Part shown: positions 38,366-50,196 of the stretch, in pieces
Numbering within the stretch: the first letter of the stretch is position 1
Layout: each line of letters opens with the position of its first letter
NCBI RefSeq assembly: GCF_013927005.1
Contig: NZ_CP055930.1
Location: 5,022,001 to 5,086,000, forward strand
From: Enterobacter sp. RHBSTW-00175
GTDB taxonomy: Bacteria > Pseudomonadota > Gammaproteobacteria > Enterobacterales > Enterobacteriaceae
Direction of reading: 5' to 3'
Length of the DNA stretch: 64,000 nt
The notes under the pieces: model-generated
The model's database searches: none
What the model saw: the letters and a program-made list of their open reading frames with translations, nothing else
What the model was told of the DNA's origin: nothing
Program-made: the position numbers and the translations under genes

Positions 38366-41041
38366 TCAATCCAGCATCTTCCGAATCACATAATGCAGGA
38401 TGCCGTCATTCTGGTAATACGTCAGCTCTGTTGCGGTATCGATGCGACACCGGCAATCAAGCATTTCTGTTTTCCCGTCAGCACGAGTAAGCTTCACCGG
38501 CACAGTTTTACCCGGTTGCAGATTTTGCAATCCACTGATGTCTATCTGCTCCTCCCCGGTCAACCCCAGCGTTTTGCGCGTCATGCCCTGCGGGAACTCA
38601 AGTGGCAAAATCCCCATACCAATCAGATTCGAACGGTGAATACGTTCAAATGACTCGGCAATAACCACCCGTACACCCAGCAGACGCGGTCCTTTTGCCG
38701 CCCAGTCACGGCTTGAGCCGGAACCGTACTCTTTACCGGCGATAACCGCGAGTGGAACACCCGCCTGCTGATAACTGACCGCCGCATCATAAATCGATAC
38801 CACTTCCGTTCCTGGCAGATAGCGAGTCATGCCCCCTTCCACGCCCGGTACCATTTCATTGCGGATACGAATATTGGCAAACGTACCGCGCATCATGACC
38901 TCATGGTTACCACGACGCGAACCGTACGAGTTAAAGTCCCTGCGCTCCACACCACGTCCTTGCAGATAGCGCCCTGCAGGGCTGTCGGCTTTTATACTGC
39001 CTGCCGGAGAGATATGGTCTGTGGTAACGGAGTCGCCCAGCATTGCCAGCACGCGCGCCCCCTGGATATCTTTCAGCGGCGCAGGCTGAGCCTGCATCTC
39101 ATCAAAGAAAGGCGACAGGCGGATATAAGTCGAATCATCCTGCCAGGCGTAGGTGTCAGACCCCTCTACCGCAATGGCTTTCCACTCAGGCGTGCCTTCA
39201 AACACTTCCGAGTACTCTTTATGGAACATTTCGGTAGAAACCTGCTCAACCGCGCGCGCAATTTCCTGCGATGTCGGCCATATATCTTTGAGGTAAACCG
39301 GCTGGTTGTTCCTGTCCTGGCCAAGCGGGTCGGAAACCAGATTGATGTTCATGTTGCCGGCCAGCGCATAAGCCACAACCAACGGAGGTGATGCCAGCCA
39401 GTTAGTTTTCACCAGCGGGTGAATACGGCCTTCGAAATTGCGGTTACCGGACAAAACAGCCCCAACCGTCAGATCACCCTGTTTTATCGCCAGCTCAATA
39501 GGCTCAGGCAGGGGCCCTGAGTTCCCGATACAGGTGGTACATCCGTATCCCACAAGATTAAACCCAAGTTCGTCCAGATACGGTGTGAGCTTTGCCTTGG
39601 CCAGATAATCGGATACCACTTTCGACCCCGGAGCCAGCGACGCTTTCACCCACGGTTGCGGTTTTAACCCTAGCTCTACGGCTTTTTTCGCCAGCAGACC
39701 CGCGGCCATCAGCACGCTCGGGTTAGAGGTATTGGTACAGGAGGTAATTGCCGCAATGACAACTGCGCCTTCCGGCAACTGCCAGGTTTGCCCGTTCAGA
39801 ACATAATCTACCGGGCGATGATCTTTTTGCGCTGCGTTAAGCTCCAGCTCGTTACTGGCCGCAAACGCTTTTGGTACGTTTTGTAGCGCCACCCTATCCT
39901 GCGGACGTTTTGGCCCTGCCAGGCTTGCCTCTACGGAGCCCATATCAAGCTCCAGCGTGCTGGTAAAGACCGGCTCATCGCCCGGGTTGCGCCACATCCC
40001 CTGCGCTTTGGTGTAAGCCTCTACGAGCGCCACCTGCTCTTCTGTGCGCCCACTCAGGCGTAAATATTCCAGCGTGACATTATCAACCGGGAAAAAGCCG
40101 CAGGTTGCACCATACTCTGGCGACATATTGGCAATAGTGGCACGGTCGGCAAGCGGCAGTGAATCAAGGCCGTCACCGTAGAACTCAACAAATTTGCCGA
40201 CCACACCATGCTGGCGCAGCATCTGAGTGACTGTCAGCACCAGATCCGTGGCAGTAATACCCTCAGGGAGCTTGCCGTTGAGTTTAAAACCCACTACGTC
40301 GGGTATTAGCATTGAAACCGGCTGCCCGAGCATCGCGGCTTCAGCTTCAATCCCCCCAACACCCCAGCCCAGCACACCCAGGCCATTAATCATGGTGGTA
40401 TGCGAATCGGTGCCCACCAGCGTATCGGGGTATGCGATCCACTCTTTACCCTGTAACTCGCTCCAGACGGCTTTCCCCAGATACTCCAGGTTAACCTGGT
40501 GGCAAATGCCGGTGCCGGGTGGCACGACACTGAACCGACTGAAAGCTTGTTGTCCCCACTTCAGAAAGACATAGCGCTCGTGATTTCGCTCCATCTCCAG
40601 ACGCACGTTCTCATCGAACGCACCCTCGTCACCAAAGCGGTCGACAGTGACGGAGTGGTCAATAACCAGATCCACCGGGGATAGCGGGTTTACTTTCGCC
40701 GTATTTCCACCAAGACGTTTTACGGCTTCCCGCATGGCGGCTAAATCAACAACGGCAGGTACACCCGTGAAGTCCTGCATCAGCACCCTCGCAGGGCGAT
40801 AGGCAATTTCCCGGTCAGCGTGGGCATGTTTTAGCCAGCCTGCCAGTGCATGAATGTCATCCGCAGTGACAGAATCGTCATCCTGCCAGCGTAAGAGGTT
40901 TTCCAGTAAAACTTTCAGCGACTTGGGTAACCGCGAAATGTCCCCAAGGCTTTTGGCAGCCAGCGGCAAACTGTAGTAATACCAGGTTTTGTTTTCTGCC
41001 TGCAACGTGTCCTTACTGGCTTCGCGTAGGGTTAACGACAT
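38366..41041 (-). CDS. acnA: AcnA aconitate hydratase A
   Basis: An 891-residue [4Fe-4S] aconitase, the stress-stable isozyme of the TCA cycle, which as apo-protein binds mRNA. Cluster cysteines fall in [14 protein letters not shown] and [14 protein letters not shown], and the C-terminal swivel domain has [14 protein letters not shown]. Start [18 protein letters not shown] at 41041 follows AAGGAGG and matches E. coli; an upstream extension of 55 residues is not supported. Confidence 0.98.
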   Translation of the reverse strand: MSLTLREASKDTLQAENKTWYYYSLPLAAKSLGDISRLPKSLKVLLENLLRWQDDDSVTADDIHALAGWLKHAHADREIAYRPARVLMQDFTGVPAVVDLAAMREAVKRLGGNTAKVNPLSPVDLVIDHSVTVDRFGDEGAFDENVRLEMERNHERYVFLKWGQQAFSRFSVVPPGTGICHQVNLEYLGKAVWSELQGKEWIAYPDTLVGTDSHTTMINGLGVLGWGVGGIEAEAAMLGQPVSMLIPDVVGFKLNGKLPEGITATDLVLTVTQMLRQHGVVGKFVEFYGDGLDSLPLADRATIANMSPEYGATCGFFPVDNVTLEYLRLSGRTEEQVALVEAYTKAQGMWRNPGDEPVFTSTLELDMGSVEASLAGPKRPQDRVALQNVPKAFAASNELELNAAQKDHRPVDYVLNGQTWQLPEGAVVIAAITSCTNTSNPSVLMAAGLLAKKAVELGLKPQPWVKASLAPGSKVVSDYLAKAKLTPYLDELGFNLVGYGCTTCIGNSGPLPEPIELAIKQGDLTVGAVLSGNRNFEGRIHPLVKTNWLASPPLVVAYALAGNMNINLVSDPLGQDRNNQPVYLKDIWPTSQEIARAVEQVSTEMFHKEYSEVFEGTPEWKAIAVEGSDTYAWQDDSTYIRLSPFFDEMQAQPAPLKDIQGARVLAMLGDSVTTDHISPAGSIKADSPAGRYLQGRGVERRDFNSYGSRRGNHEVMMRGTFANIRIRNEMVPGVEGGMTRYLPGTEVVSIYDAAVSYQQAGVPLAVIAGKEYGSGSSRDWAAKGPRLLGVRVVIAESFERIHRSNLIGMGILPLEFPQGMTRKTLGLTGEEQIDISGLQNLQPGKTVPVKLTRADGKTEMLDCRCRIDTATELTYYQNDGILHYVIRKMLD

Positions 41042-41090
41042 AAGCTCCTCCTTAATTACAGAGATACCCTGATAAATTCCAGGGCCGTAA

Positions 41091-41309
41091 TTAAAGATAA
41101 CACATGGTGGATGTAACGTTTTGATAACAACCCAAATTGATAAATTGTCGCGAGTGAAGAAGGCGGGTAAAAAACAAAAAACCCCGCCGTAGCGAGGTTT
41201 TATCAATCAGTAAAAAGGTTAGCCAGACAAGCTGACACCAGAAGAGAATCGACAACGAAAAAACGCCTATCCACGACCAGTATTTGAGAGTTCTCACGTT
41301 ATTCATCAT
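41091..41309 (-). CDS. small ymiC-like membrane ORF running through a terminator
   Basis: The frame begins [20 protein letters not shown] and has one hydrophobic helix (about 12-35). The first 30 residues resemble E. coli YmiC as I remember it (about 31 residues, same locus). The frame does not stop there: it continues through an intrinsic terminator (41176-41198) and ends at 41091 after a basic, low-quality tail. A transcript ended at the terminator would lack the stop codon. Either the natural stop was lost or the ORF is not translated in this form. Upstream lies yciX on the same strand, acnA downstream. Confidence 0.4.
   Translation of the reverse strand: MMNNVRTLKYWSWIGVFSLSILFWCQLVWLTFLLIDKTSLRRGFLFFTRLLHSRQFINLGCYQNVTSTMCYL
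41176..41198 (-). terminator. intrinsic terminator upstream of acnA
   Basis: On the minus strand ACCTCGC/GCGGGGT with a TACG loop is followed by a long T tract. It separates the ymiA-yciX-ymiC-like region from the acnA promoter region (41042-41175). Confidence 0.85.
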
Positions 41310-41444
41310 AGCAACACCAGACTTTATTAATTAGTGATCCTGAGTGAGTTCCTCAGTACTATATTGCTGATGTGTATTTATAAAAGAGTACAAAAGCGCA
41401 GAGACATTCTTCGGACTATTCGCGTAATAACGCTCAAAACCAAA

Positions 41445-41615
41445 TTATTGTTTTTTAGGTTCGTCTTCAGCGAAGATATCAATAAAGGCCTTCTGCTGGG
41501 GAGTGAGTTCCCATGAGGCTGGAACACTGGTAGCCGGCTCTTTACGCGCTTTGCGGCGACTGTCACGATGCTGACACATCTGTTTGACCGATTCTGTACG
41601 TACCGTCACTGTCAT
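41445..41615 (-). CDS. yciX: YciX small protein
   Basis: A 56-residue basic protein beginning MTVTVRTESVKQMCQHRDSR and ending DEPKKQ, matching E. coli YciX in size and place. Function unknown. Its start lies two bases after the ymiA stop codon, so the two small genes form one transcription unit. No membrane segment. Confidence 0.85.
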   Translation of the reverse strand: MTVTVRTESVKQMCQHRDSRRKARKEPATSVPASWELTPQQKAFIDIFAEDEPKKQ

Positions 41616-41617
41616 AG

Positions 41618-41758
41618 TTAACCCCAATATTTCCAGGCCAGGAGAGCAACCACCACCCAAAACAGGGCAGAGACAACAAAGACCGTCAGCCAGGCTTTGC
41701 GTTTAAGCGCAGGGTCCCTTTGCGGTTCTTCACTTCCTGACGGCATTGCTAACCTCAT
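41618..41758 (-). CDS. ymiA: YmiA small membrane protein
   Basis: A 46-residue protein starting MRLAMPSGSEEPQRDP with a C-terminal membrane helix (about 23-45, VFVVSALFWVVVALLAWKYW), matching E. coli YmiA. Function unknown. I use the ATG at 41758; frames further upstream are not supported by similarity. Confidence 0.88.
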   Translation of the reverse strand: MRLAMPSGSEEPQRDPALKRKAWLTVFVVSALFWVVVALLAWKYWG

Positions 41759-42096
41759 ACAATCGACATCGCTTATCATTTTGATACCAAACAATTGGTA
41801 CAAGTAATTATCAGTTGAGATAAATCCTAAAGAAACTTTAGCTGAAAAGCCAGTGAATTTACGCAGCGGCGCAGGTTAAATATTCAATCTTTTGACCAGA
41901 AATAAATAATTGAAAAGAATTATTTGCGCAGTCGGAATTTACTTTCTACATTTGTCGCAAATTCGCGACAGTAAAGCCTTATAAATAAAATGGGTTATGA
42001 CATTATATGTCAGCGAAGTGCAGATGATGATAATTCTGATTTAGGTTTAAGCGGATATATCGGTATCTTTCCGTAATGGAAAGATACCGGGAGTGA
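41759..42096. other. intergenic region cysB-ymiA
   Basis: These 338 bases are AT-rich. They hold a 12-bp hairpin just after cysB (42061-42089, CGGTATCTTTCC/GGAAAGATACCG) without a T tract, and presumably the ymiA promoter. No gene is seen. Confidence 0.5.
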
Positions 42097-43086
<990 letters not shown>

Positions 43087-43207
43087 TTAGCGCACGCGGT
43101 CAATCGTTTAAGACGATTTGATAATAAGAAACGGGTTAACTATAACCACTATATCATTTATAGCCTGACTGTATAGTACGGAACAAAAAATAATAACGAC
43201 GTAATAA

Positions 43208-43233
43208 AAAAGGGCCGGAAGACCGGCCCTTTT
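43208..43233 (-). terminator. topA intrinsic terminator
   Basis: An 11-bp stem (AAAAGGGCCGG/CCGGCCCTTTT on the plus strand, loop AAGA) with a T tract on the minus strand, 25 bases after the topA stop. Confidence 0.92.
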
Positions 43234-43258
43234 ACAGGTAAGTTACGGTAAGTGCAGA

Positions 43259-45856
43259 TTATTTTTTGCCTTCAGCCCATTTACCGTCAACAAAGAAGGC
43301 TGACCAGCCAGTCGCTTTACCTTCTTTCTCAGCGGCAACATACTGCTGTTTGGTTTTACGGCTAAAACGCACAACTGTCTTATTACCTTCGGGATCCTGC
43401 TGAGGCGCATCGGCCAGATAACGCAGTTTCTCCGGCAGGCGATCGCGGAAGCGATACAACTCTTCCACCAGTGGCGCACGGGTTTCACGCGATTTCGGGA
43501 AGGTATTCGCTGCAAGGAAGACCCCAGCGGCACCGTCACGCAGTACGAAGTAGGCGTCTGATTTCTCACACGGCAGCTCTGGCAGCGGAACCGGATCTTC
43601 CTTCGGCGGTGCAACTTCGCCGTTACGCAGGATCTTACGGGTGTTCTTACACTCGTCGTTGGTACAGGCCATGTACTTACCAAAACGCCCCATTCTCAGG
43701 TGCATTTCGGAGCCACATTTTTCACACTCAACGATTGGGCCGTCATAACCCTTAATGCGGAACTCGCCCTCTTCGATCTCATACCCATCACACGTTGGGT
43801 TATTACCGCAGACGTGCAGTTTACGTTTCGGATCGATCAGATAGCTGTCCATCGCGGTGCCACATTTCTTACAACGACGCTTCGCACGCAAGGCGTTTGT
43901 TTCAGCATCGTCGCCCTCAAGAATGTTGAGCACTTCGTTCTCTGGCACCAGGTTAATGGTCGTTTTGCAACGCTCTTTCGGTGAAAGCGCGTAGCCTGAA
44001 CAGCCCAGGAAGACGCCGGTCGTGGCAGTACGGATACCCATTTTACGACCACAGGTTGGGCAGTCGATACTGGTCAGCACCATCTGGTTCGGCAGCATTC
44101 CGCCTTCTTCTGGATCTTTCTCGGCTTTATCCAGTTGATGGGTAAAGTCGCTAAAGAAGCTGTCGAGTACCTTTTTCCACTCAGCCTGATGGCTGGCGAC
44201 CTGGTCAAGGCTGTCTTCCATCTGCGCGGTGAAATCGTAGTTCATCAGCTCGCGGAAGTTAGCTTCCAGGCGGTCAGTAACAATCTCACCCATCTTTTCT
44301 GCATAGAAACGACGGCTTTCAACGCGGACGTAACCACGATCCTGGATTGTCGAGATAATTGACGCATACGTTGATGGACGGCCAATTCCACGTTTTTCCA
44401 GCTCTTTAACCAGTGACGCTTCACTGAAACGCGCAGGCGGTTTGGTGAAGTGTTGCGCCGGTACCAGTTCGACCAGAGACAGTTCATCGCCCTTGTTCAC
44501 CGCAGGCAAGGTTCTGTCTTCATCGCCTTTACGCAGCGCAGGCATCACTTTCGTCCAGCCGTCAAAGCGCAGGATACGCCCACGCGCTTTCAGGCGGAAA
44601 TCACCTGCACCCACAGTCAGAGTGGTGGAGTCGTACTGGGCTGGCGTCATCTGGCACGCCACAAACTGACGCCAGATCAGCTGATACAGCTTCTGCGCAT
44701 CGGCTTCCATATCTTTCAGCGATTCAGCCAGTACGGACACGTCAGAAGGACGAATCGCTTCGTGCGCTTCCTGGGAGTTTTCCTTGCTGGCGTAATGATT
44801 TTGACCTTCCGGCAGATATTTTTTGCCGAAGTTGTCGCTGATATAACCACGCACCATGTTGACTGCATCCTGGCTCAGGTTGGTAGAGTCAGTACGCATA
44901 TAGGTGATGTAGCCCGCTTCATACAAGCGCTGCGCCATCATCATGGTTTTCTTCACGCCATAGCCCAGACGCGTGCTCGCCGCCTGTTGCAATGTAGACG
45001 TAATAAAAGGAGCACCAGGCTTACTGCTGGTCGGTTTATCTTCGCGCTCCAGAACCTGATAGCGTGCTTTTTCCAGCAACGCGACGGCAGCCATTGTCTG
45101 CTCGCGATTTTCAGGGCGGAACGGTTTGTCGTTGTGATGGCTTACCTGCAACGGCAGCGCATCACCGCCTGGTGTGGTGACGTTGGCGTCAACTTCCCAG
45201 AACTCTTCTGGTACAAACGCTTTGATTTCGCGCTCGCGTTCAACAACCAGACGCACTGCAACGGACTGAACGCGCCCTGCTGACATACCACGGGCAATCT
45301 TTTTCCACAGAAGCGGAGAAACCATATAGCCCACAACACGGTCCATAAAGCGGCGTGCTTGCTGAGCATTTACGCGGTCGATATTCAGCTCACCTGGCTT
45401 TTCAAACGCCTGGCGAATCGCATTTTTCGTAATTTCGTTAAACACTACACGGCTGTAGCGTTTTTCGTCGCCACCGATGACTTCCCGCAGGTGCCATGCA
45501 ATGGCTTCCCCTTCGCGGTCAAGGTCGGTTGCGAGATAGATGTGGTCGGCTTTTTCAGCAAGCTGCTTCAGCTCATTGACGACCTTTTCTTTCCCTGGCA
45601 GCACTTCATATTGTGCATCCCAGTTGTGCCACGGGTTAACACCCATGCGGTTGACAAGCGCGCTACGTTCATCCTTTTTAGGCTTTTTAGCCCCTTTGGT
45701 GGAGGTAGAGTCTGCGCTCTTTTTGCTGGCTGAGCCACTGGTCGGCAAATCGCGGATGTGACCAACGCTGGATTTAACCACGTAGTCATTACCCAGATAC
45801 TTATTGATCGTTTTGGCTTTTGCCGGGGACTCAACGATGACGAGAGCTTTACCCAT
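43259..45856 (-). CDS. topA: TopA DNA topoisomerase I
   Basis: An 865-residue type IA topoisomerase that removes negative supercoils. The N-terminal TOPRIM domain starts [20 protein letters not shown], the active-site tyrosine lies in [15 protein letters not shown] (about Y319), and three four-cysteine zinc motifs follow at the C-terminus ([34 protein letters not shown]). Start at 45856 gives the E. coli length; two extra codons upstream are possible. Confidence 0.98.
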   Translation of the reverse strand: MGKALVIVESPAKAKTINKYLGNDYVVKSSVGHIRDLPTSGSASKKSADSTSTKGAKKPKKDERSALVNRMGVNPWHNWDAQYEVLPGKEKVVNELKQLAEKADHIYLATDLDREGEAIAWHLREVIGGDEKRYSRVVFNEITKNAIRQAFEKPGELNIDRVNAQQARRFMDRVVGYMVSPLLWKKIARGMSAGRVQSVAVRLVVEREREIKAFVPEEFWEVDANVTTPGGDALPLQVSHHNDKPFRPENREQTMAAVALLEKARYQVLEREDKPTSSKPGAPFITSTLQQAASTRLGYGVKKTMMMAQRLYEAGYITYMRTDSTNLSQDAVNMVRGYISDNFGKKYLPEGQNHYASKENSQEAHEAIRPSDVSVLAESLKDMEADAQKLYQLIWRQFVACQMTPAQYDSTTLTVGAGDFRLKARGRILRFDGWTKVMPALRKGDEDRTLPAVNKGDELSLVELVPAQHFTKPPARFSEASLVKELEKRGIGRPSTYASIISTIQDRGYVRVESRRFYAEKMGEIVTDRLEANFRELMNYDFTAQMEDSLDQVASHQAEWKKVLDSFFSDFTHQLDKAEKDPEEGGMLPNQMVLTSIDCPTCGRKMGIRTATTGVFLGCSGYALSPKERCKTTINLVPENEVLNILEGDDAETNALRAKRRCKKCGTAMDSYLIDPKRKLHVCGNNPTCDGYEIEEGEFRIKGYDGPIVECEKCGSEMHLRMGRFGKYMACTNDECKNTRKILRNGEVAPPKEDPVPLPELPCEKSDAYFVLRDGAAGVFLAANTFPKSRETRAPLVEELYRFRDRLPEKLRYLADAPQQDPEGNKTVVRFSRKTKQQYVAAEKEGKATGWSAFFVDGKWAEGKK

Positions 45857-46255
45857 ATTCACCTTTACCTAATTTAATTCTTCCAGGAATACGCCGCACG
45901 TTGATTTCCCTTCCGCTGACGACGAGCTCTTGATATTGAGACTGCGTCAGGGGATATCAACCCCTTTGTCTTACCCTGCGTCAGAAAGATGACGTCCAGG
46001 TGATTGAGTTATCGGGTATTTTTCTCAGATAGACGTTAATTCGTGACGAATTCCCGCTCGAATGTCAAGCAATTCTGTTGCCAGAATGACGAAAGCGCAC
46101 ACTGTACCTGATAAAATTCGTTACGCAACTTTATTAGCATGTAATAGCGATTCCCGCCAGCCACCGCAACCGTGCTTACCCCCTCAGATAACAGGGAAAA
46201 TTTGCCCCCAAAGCCCCTCCGGCGTAGACTATTGTCACTGTTTAAGGAGTGGATT
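45857..46255. other. divergent promoter region topA/yciN
   Basis: This 399-base gap should carry the multiple topA promoters (known in E. coli to respond to supercoiling and heat shock) and the yciN promoter. On the minus strand TTGACA occurs at 46069-46074 but no good -10 follows at the right distance. No gene is seen. Confidence 0.5.
46202..46230 (+). promoter_or_regulatory. candidate sigma70 promoter for yciN
   Basis: TTGCCC and TAGACT are separated by exactly 17 bases, and the yciN ATG is 26 bases after the -10. Each hexamer matches four of six consensus bases. Confidence 0.45.
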
Positions 46256-46507
46256 ATGCAGAATACAACCCAACCAATTGACCGAGCATCTCTGCTTATT
46301 GAAGCGAACAAGCTGATTCGCAACCATGAAGACACCCTCGCTGGCATCGAAGCGACCGGTGTAGAGCAACGAAATGGCGTACTGGTGTTCAGCGGCGAAT
46401 ATTTCCTTGATGAGCAAGGGTTACCCACCCCGAAAAGCACCGCGGTGTTTAACATGTTTAAATACCTGGCGCATACGCTTTCCGAGAAGTATCACCTGGT
46501 CGATTAA
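46256..46507 (+). CDS. yciN: YciN small protein
   Basis: An 83-residue soluble protein containing [20 protein letters not shown] and ending SEKYHLVD, the same length as E. coli YciN. Function unknown; the E. coli gene is often studied with toxin/antitoxin or stress screens but has no firm role. The ATG at 46256 follows AAGGAG. It converges with sohB through a shared terminator. Confidence 0.92.
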   Translation: MQNTTQPIDRASLLIEANKLIRNHEDTLAGIEATGVEQRNGVLVFSGEYFLDEQGLPTPKSTAVFNMFKYLAHTLSEKYHLVD

Positions 46508-46510
46508 CGC

Positions 46511-46538
46511 AAAACGCGAGGCAGATGCCTCGCGTTTT
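46511..46538. terminator. bidirectional terminator yciN/sohB
   Basis: A 12-bp stem AAAACGCGAGGC/GCCTCGCGTTTT with an AGAT loop, four bases from each gene end. Confidence 0.9.
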
Positions 46539-46541
46539 CGT

Positions 46542-47588
46542 TTACAGCAGCGGTTTTTGTCCGCGTTGTAACCAGCGTAACAACAGGCGGTCTGCGCTCT
46601 CTGCGGCGCTGTTGGTAAACCGGTCGAGCAGTCGTTTACGCTGTGCGAAGCGCACGCCGACCAGCTCGCGGCCATTCATCAGCCCTAACAACAGATCGTC
46701 GCTGGTGCCGACATCATCCACCAGTCCTTTTTCCTGAGCCTGCGTACCGTACCAGTGCTCCCCGGTTGCAACCTGATCAATATCCAGGGTTGGGCGCATA
46801 CGCTGCACAAAGTCTTTAAAAAGATGATGGGTTTCATTAAGGTCTTCACGAAACTTCTGACGCCCCTCTTCGGTGTTTTCACCCAGCAGCGTTAGCGTGC
46901 GTTTGTACTGTCCGGCGGTATGCAGCTCAATGTCGATCTCTTTGTTTTTCAGGAAGCGGTTAAAATTCGGAATTTGCGCCACAACGCCAATGGAGCCAAT
47001 GATTGAAAACGGCGCAGCAACAATTTTGTCGGCCACACATGCCATCATGTAGCCACCGCTCGCAGCCACTTTATCCACGGCAACAGTTAACGGAATCTGT
47101 TTATCCCGCAGACGCTGGAGCTGAGACGCCGCCAGGCCGTAGCCATGCACAACGCCACCCGGGCTTTCAAGACGCAATACCACCTGGTCTTTTGGCTTCG
47201 CAACAGCAAGTACTGCCGTTACCTCTTCGCGTAAGGAAGACACTTCATGTGCATCCATACTGCCTTTAAAATCGAGAACATAGACACGTGGTTTAACATC
47301 ATCCTGCGGGAGATGTGATTTTGCTTTCGCTTTTGCCGCTTTAGCTTCCTGCTTGTGCTTTTTCTTTTGCACTTTTGCCCACTGTTTTTGCTGATGGCTA
47401 TCCAGCAACGCCAGAGACATCTCTTCTTGCATCTCCTTATACTGTTCGCTTAAGCGGGTGATCCGCAATTCGCCACGCTGACGTTTACGCTGGGTCAGGT
47501 TAACGAGTAATACCGCGATTACCGCAATGGCAATCACCACCGTCGCGATTTTGGCTAAAAACAACCCATATTCAGAAAGTAATTCCAC
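46542..47588 (-). CDS. sohB: SohB peptidase S49 family
   Basis: A 348-residue inner-membrane serine peptidase of the signal-peptide-peptidase (S49) family. One N-terminal helix (about 5-28), a basic coiled region with a KKKHKQEAKAAKAKAK run, then the catalytic domain with LRLESPGGVVHGYG and the Ser nucleophile in KVAASGGYMMACVAD. Multicopy sohB suppresses loss of HtrA in E. coli. I start at the GTG at 47588 with AAGG eight bases upstream; a GTG three codons earlier overlaps that site. Confidence 0.94.
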   Translation of the reverse strand: MELLSEYGLFLAKIATVVIAIAVIAVLLVNLTQRKRQRGELRITRLSEQYKEMQEEMSLALLDSHQQKQWAKVQKKKHKQEAKAAKAKAKSHLPQDDVKPRVYVLDFKGSMDAHEVSSLREEVTAVLAVAKPKDQVVLRLESPGGVVHGYGLAASQLQRLRDKQIPLTVAVDKVAASGGYMMACVADKIVAAPFSIIGSIGVVAQIPNFNRFLKNKEIDIELHTAGQYKRTLTLLGENTEEGRQKFREDLNETHHLFKDFVQRMRPTLDIDQVATGEHWYGTQAQEKGLVDDVGTSDDLLLGLMNGRELVGVRFAQRKRLLDRFTNSAAESADRLLLRWLQRGQKPLL

Positions 47589-47839
47589 GTGTTCCACCTT
47601 GATTTAACCACGATTCTTCCCCGCCAGTGTACAACAGCCATTGTCAGGCGTCTTGCTCGTGACAATACCTGTGCGAGCCGCCTTCAGGAATCTCCGTTAC
47701 TGGATGAAATATTTGCAAATTGTTAATTTCACAGAGAAGCGTCCTGTAGACTGATTGAATTCTCATGCTATTTCGGGCATAAAGCCGAAAAGTGATAAAA
47801 AGCAGGCGCTACCGACGTGCAGCGTCCAGAGGAGTCACC

Positions 47840-48601
47840 GTGCACTATCAACCACAAAAAGATTTACTACAAAACCGCATCATTCTTGTCACCGGTGCCA
47901 GCGACGGGATTGGTCGTGAAGCTGCGCTGACCTACTCCCGCTACGGGGCACACGTCATCCTGGTGGGTCGAAACGAAGACAAACTGCGCGGCGTGGCGCA
48001 AGAAATAGAAGACGAAGGCGGCGCGCCAGCCCCCTGGTATACGCTCGATTTACTGACCTGCACGCCTGATTCGTGCCAGGAGCTTGCACAGCGGATAGCA
48101 ACACACCACTCACGCCTCGACGGTGTGTTACACAACGCCGGGCTTCTCGGGGACGTTCGTCCCATGGATGAACAAAAGCCGGAGATCTGGCAGCAGGTGA
48201 TGCAGGTTAACGTCAACGGGACATTTTTCCTGACACAAGCATTGCTTCCTTTATTACTCAAGTCTGATTCAGGATCGCTGGTCTTCACATCCTCAAGTGT
48301 TGGCCGTCAGGGACGCGCGAACTGGGGAGCTTACGCGGTATCGAAATTCGCCACAGAAGGCATGATGCAGGTGCTGGCCGAGGAGTACCAAAGTCGCCAT
48401 CTGCGCGTAAATTGCATTAACCCGGGCGGAACACGCACCAAAATGCGCGCAAGCGCATTCCCGGGTGAAGATCCGCAAAAACTGAAAACACCGGCAGAAA
48501 TTATGCCGCTCTATCTTTGGCTCATGGGCGATGACAGCCGCCGTAAAACAGGTATGACGTTTGACGCACAGCCAGGCCGTAAACCGGGGATTTCGCAATG
48601 A
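47840..48601 (+). CDS. yciK: YciK short-chain dehydrogenase
   Basis: A 253-residue SDR-family oxidoreductase with the cofactor motif VTGASDGIG (about 18-26), NAG, and the catalytic S-Y-K set in FTSSSVGRQG and GAYAVSKFA. Substrate unknown. The GTG start at 47840 is preceded by AGAGGAG and gives VHYQPQKDLL, matching E. coli; an upstream frame adds 16 unsupported residues. Its stop overlaps the btuR start (ATGA). Confidence 0.93.
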   Translation: MHYQPQKDLLQNRIILVTGASDGIGREAALTYSRYGAHVILVGRNEDKLRGVAQEIEDEGGAPAPWYTLDLLTCTPDSCQELAQRIATHHSRLDGVLHNAGLLGDVRPMDEQKPEIWQQVMQVNVNGTFFLTQALLPLLLKSDSGSLVFTSSSVGRQGRANWGAYAVSKFATEGMMQVLAEEYQSRHLRVNCINPGGTRTKMRASAFPGEDPQKLKTPAEIMPLYLWLMGDDSRRKTGMTFDAQPGRKPGISQ

Positions 48602-49188
48602 GTGAAGAACGCCATCAGCAACGCCAGCAACGTCTGAAAGAACAGGTCGATGCACGTGTCGCCGCAGCCCAGGACGAGCGCGGGATTATTATTGTCTTCA
48701 CGGGCAACGGGAAAGGTAAAACCACCGCCGCGTTTGGTACGGCAACCCGTGCAGTGGGCCATGGTCAGAAAGTGGGTGTTATTCAGTTTATTAAAGGTGA
48801 ATGGCCTAACGGAGAGCGTAACCTGCTGGAGCCGCACGGCGTCGAATTTCAGGTTATGGCGACCGGGTTTACCTGGGACACGCAAAACCGTGAAACAGAT
48901 ACAGCCGCGTGTCTGGCCGTCTGGGAACACGCGAAAAGAATGCTGGCGGACCCCACGCTGAACATGGTGTTGCTGGATGAAATCACCTATATGGTGGCCT
49001 ACGACTACCTGCCACTGGATGCCGTACTGGCTGCATTACAGGCTCGCCCTGCGCACCAGACGGTGATTATAACGGGGCGCGGTTGCCATCGGGACATTCT
49101 GGAAATAGCCGATACCGTCAGCGAATTACGCCCGGTAAAACACGCTTTCGATGCAGGTATCAAAGCCCAGATCGGGATTGATTACTAA
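48598..49188 (+). CDS. btuR: BtuR cob(I)alamin adenosyltransferase
   Basis: A 196-residue CobO/CobA-type enzyme that adds the adenosyl group of ATP to corrinoids. The unusual P-loop GNGKGKTTAAFGTA is at about 37-50, with VLLDEITYMVAYDYLP as the Walker B region and the TGRGCHRDI motif near the C-terminus. Also called cobO. Coupled to yciK by a four-base overlap. Confidence 0.97.
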   Translation: MSEERHQQRQQRLKEQVDARVAAAQDERGIIIVFTGNGKGKTTAAFGTATRAVGHGQKVGVIQFIKGEWPNGERNLLEPHGVEFQVMATGFTWDTQNRETDTAACLAVWEHAKRMLADPTLNMVLLDEITYMVAYDYLPLDAVLAALQARPAHQTVIITGRGCHRDILEIADTVSELRPVKHAFDAGIKAQIGIDY

Positions 49189-49192
49189 GAAA

Positions 49193-49219
49193 AAAGCCCG
49201 GTTGATAAGACCGGGCTTT
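49193..49219. terminator. bidirectional terminator btuR/rluB
   Basis: A 10-bp stem AAAGCCCGGT/ACCGGGCTTT with a 7-base loop, between the convergent genes. Confidence 0.88.
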
Positions 49220-49224
49220 AGATG

Positions 49225-50100
49225 TTAACCGTTGTTATTACGGCTGCCAGAACGGCGATTATTGCTCACCTGGCTGTGACGTTTTACCGCACGGCGGATC
49301 TGGTTCGCCTTCATGCGACGACGATCTTTTTCAACCGCCACTTTAGAGGTGGTTTCCGGCGTCAGGCCGACCAGTTCACGCAGGTAGTTAGTCTGGGTTA
49401 AATCCAGCTCAGTATAACCACCACGCGGCAGACCTTTTGGCAGCAGGATGTCGCCATAACGTACGCGGATCAGGCGGCTCACCTGCACACCTACCGCTTC
49501 CCACAGACGACGAACCTCGCGGTTACGGCCTTCAGTCAGGGTGACGTTGTACCACTGGTTAATCCCTTCACCACCGGTAAATTTGATGGTCTTGAACGCC
49601 GCCGGGCCGTCTTCCAGTTGCACGCCACGCGACAGGTCGCGCAGTTTGTTCTCATCAACCTGGCCAAAAACACGCACCGCATATTCACGTTCAACTTCAC
49701 GGCTTGGGTGCATAAGGCGGTTTGCCAGTTCACCATCAGTGGTAAACAGCAGCAGACCGCAGGTGTTCACGTCCAGACGACCCACGGCAATCCAGCGAGC
49801 GCCGCGCAGCTTAGGCAGACGGTCAAACACTGTCGGGCGACCTTCCGGGTCATTACGGGTACACAGCTCACCTTCTGGCTTGTAATAGGCCAGCACGCGG
49901 CAGATCTGTTCAGCGGACTCTTTTACCGAGATAAGATGACCGTCAATACGGATCTTCAGTCCCGGTACGATTTCTACGCGGTCGCCCAGCGTGGAGACTT
50001 TACCGTCCACACTCACGCGACCGGCTTCAATAATGGCTTCGATTTCACGGCGTGAACCGTGGCCGGCGCGCGCCAGCACTTTCTGTAACTTCTCGCTCAT
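49225..50100 (-). CDS. rluB: RluB 23S rRNA pseudouridine synthase
   Basis: A 291-residue RsuA-family enzyme that makes pseudouridine 2605 in 23S rRNA. An S4 RNA-binding domain (about 3-60) is followed by the synthase domain with the catalytic aspartate in [14 protein letters not shown]. The C-terminal tail is very basic and Asn/Arg-rich ([19 protein letters not shown]), typical of the family. Confidence 0.97.
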   Translation of the reverse strand: MSEKLQKVLARAGHGSRREIEAIIEAGRVSVDGKVSTLGDRVEIVPGLKIRIDGHLISVKESAEQICRVLAYYKPEGELCTRNDPEGRPTVFDRLPKLRGARWIAVGRLDVNTCGLLLFTTDGELANRLMHPSREVEREYAVRVFGQVDENKLRDLSRGVQLEDGPAAFKTIKFTGGEGINQWYNVTLTEGRNREVRRLWEAVGVQVSRLIRVRYGDILLPKGLPRGGYTELDLTQTNYLRELVGLTPETTSKVAVEKDRRRMKANQIRRAVKRHSQVSNNRRSGSRNNNG

Positions 50101-50196
50101 TGAGCTTCCTCAGGTGTCGCCTTCACAGGCGTCGAATCAGGTCAAAACACGGCTGCGCCCCGTTTTGATGGCCGCGTAGTATAGCTGCTTACACCT

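Noticed and set aside
44450..45283. 277-codon plus-strand frame inside topA
   Set aside because: Antisense shadow of a well-supported topoisomerase gene; no ribosome binding site or recognisable motif.
48602..48660. Cobalamin riboswitch for btuR
   Set aside because: btuR starts within the end of yciK, leaving no leader space.
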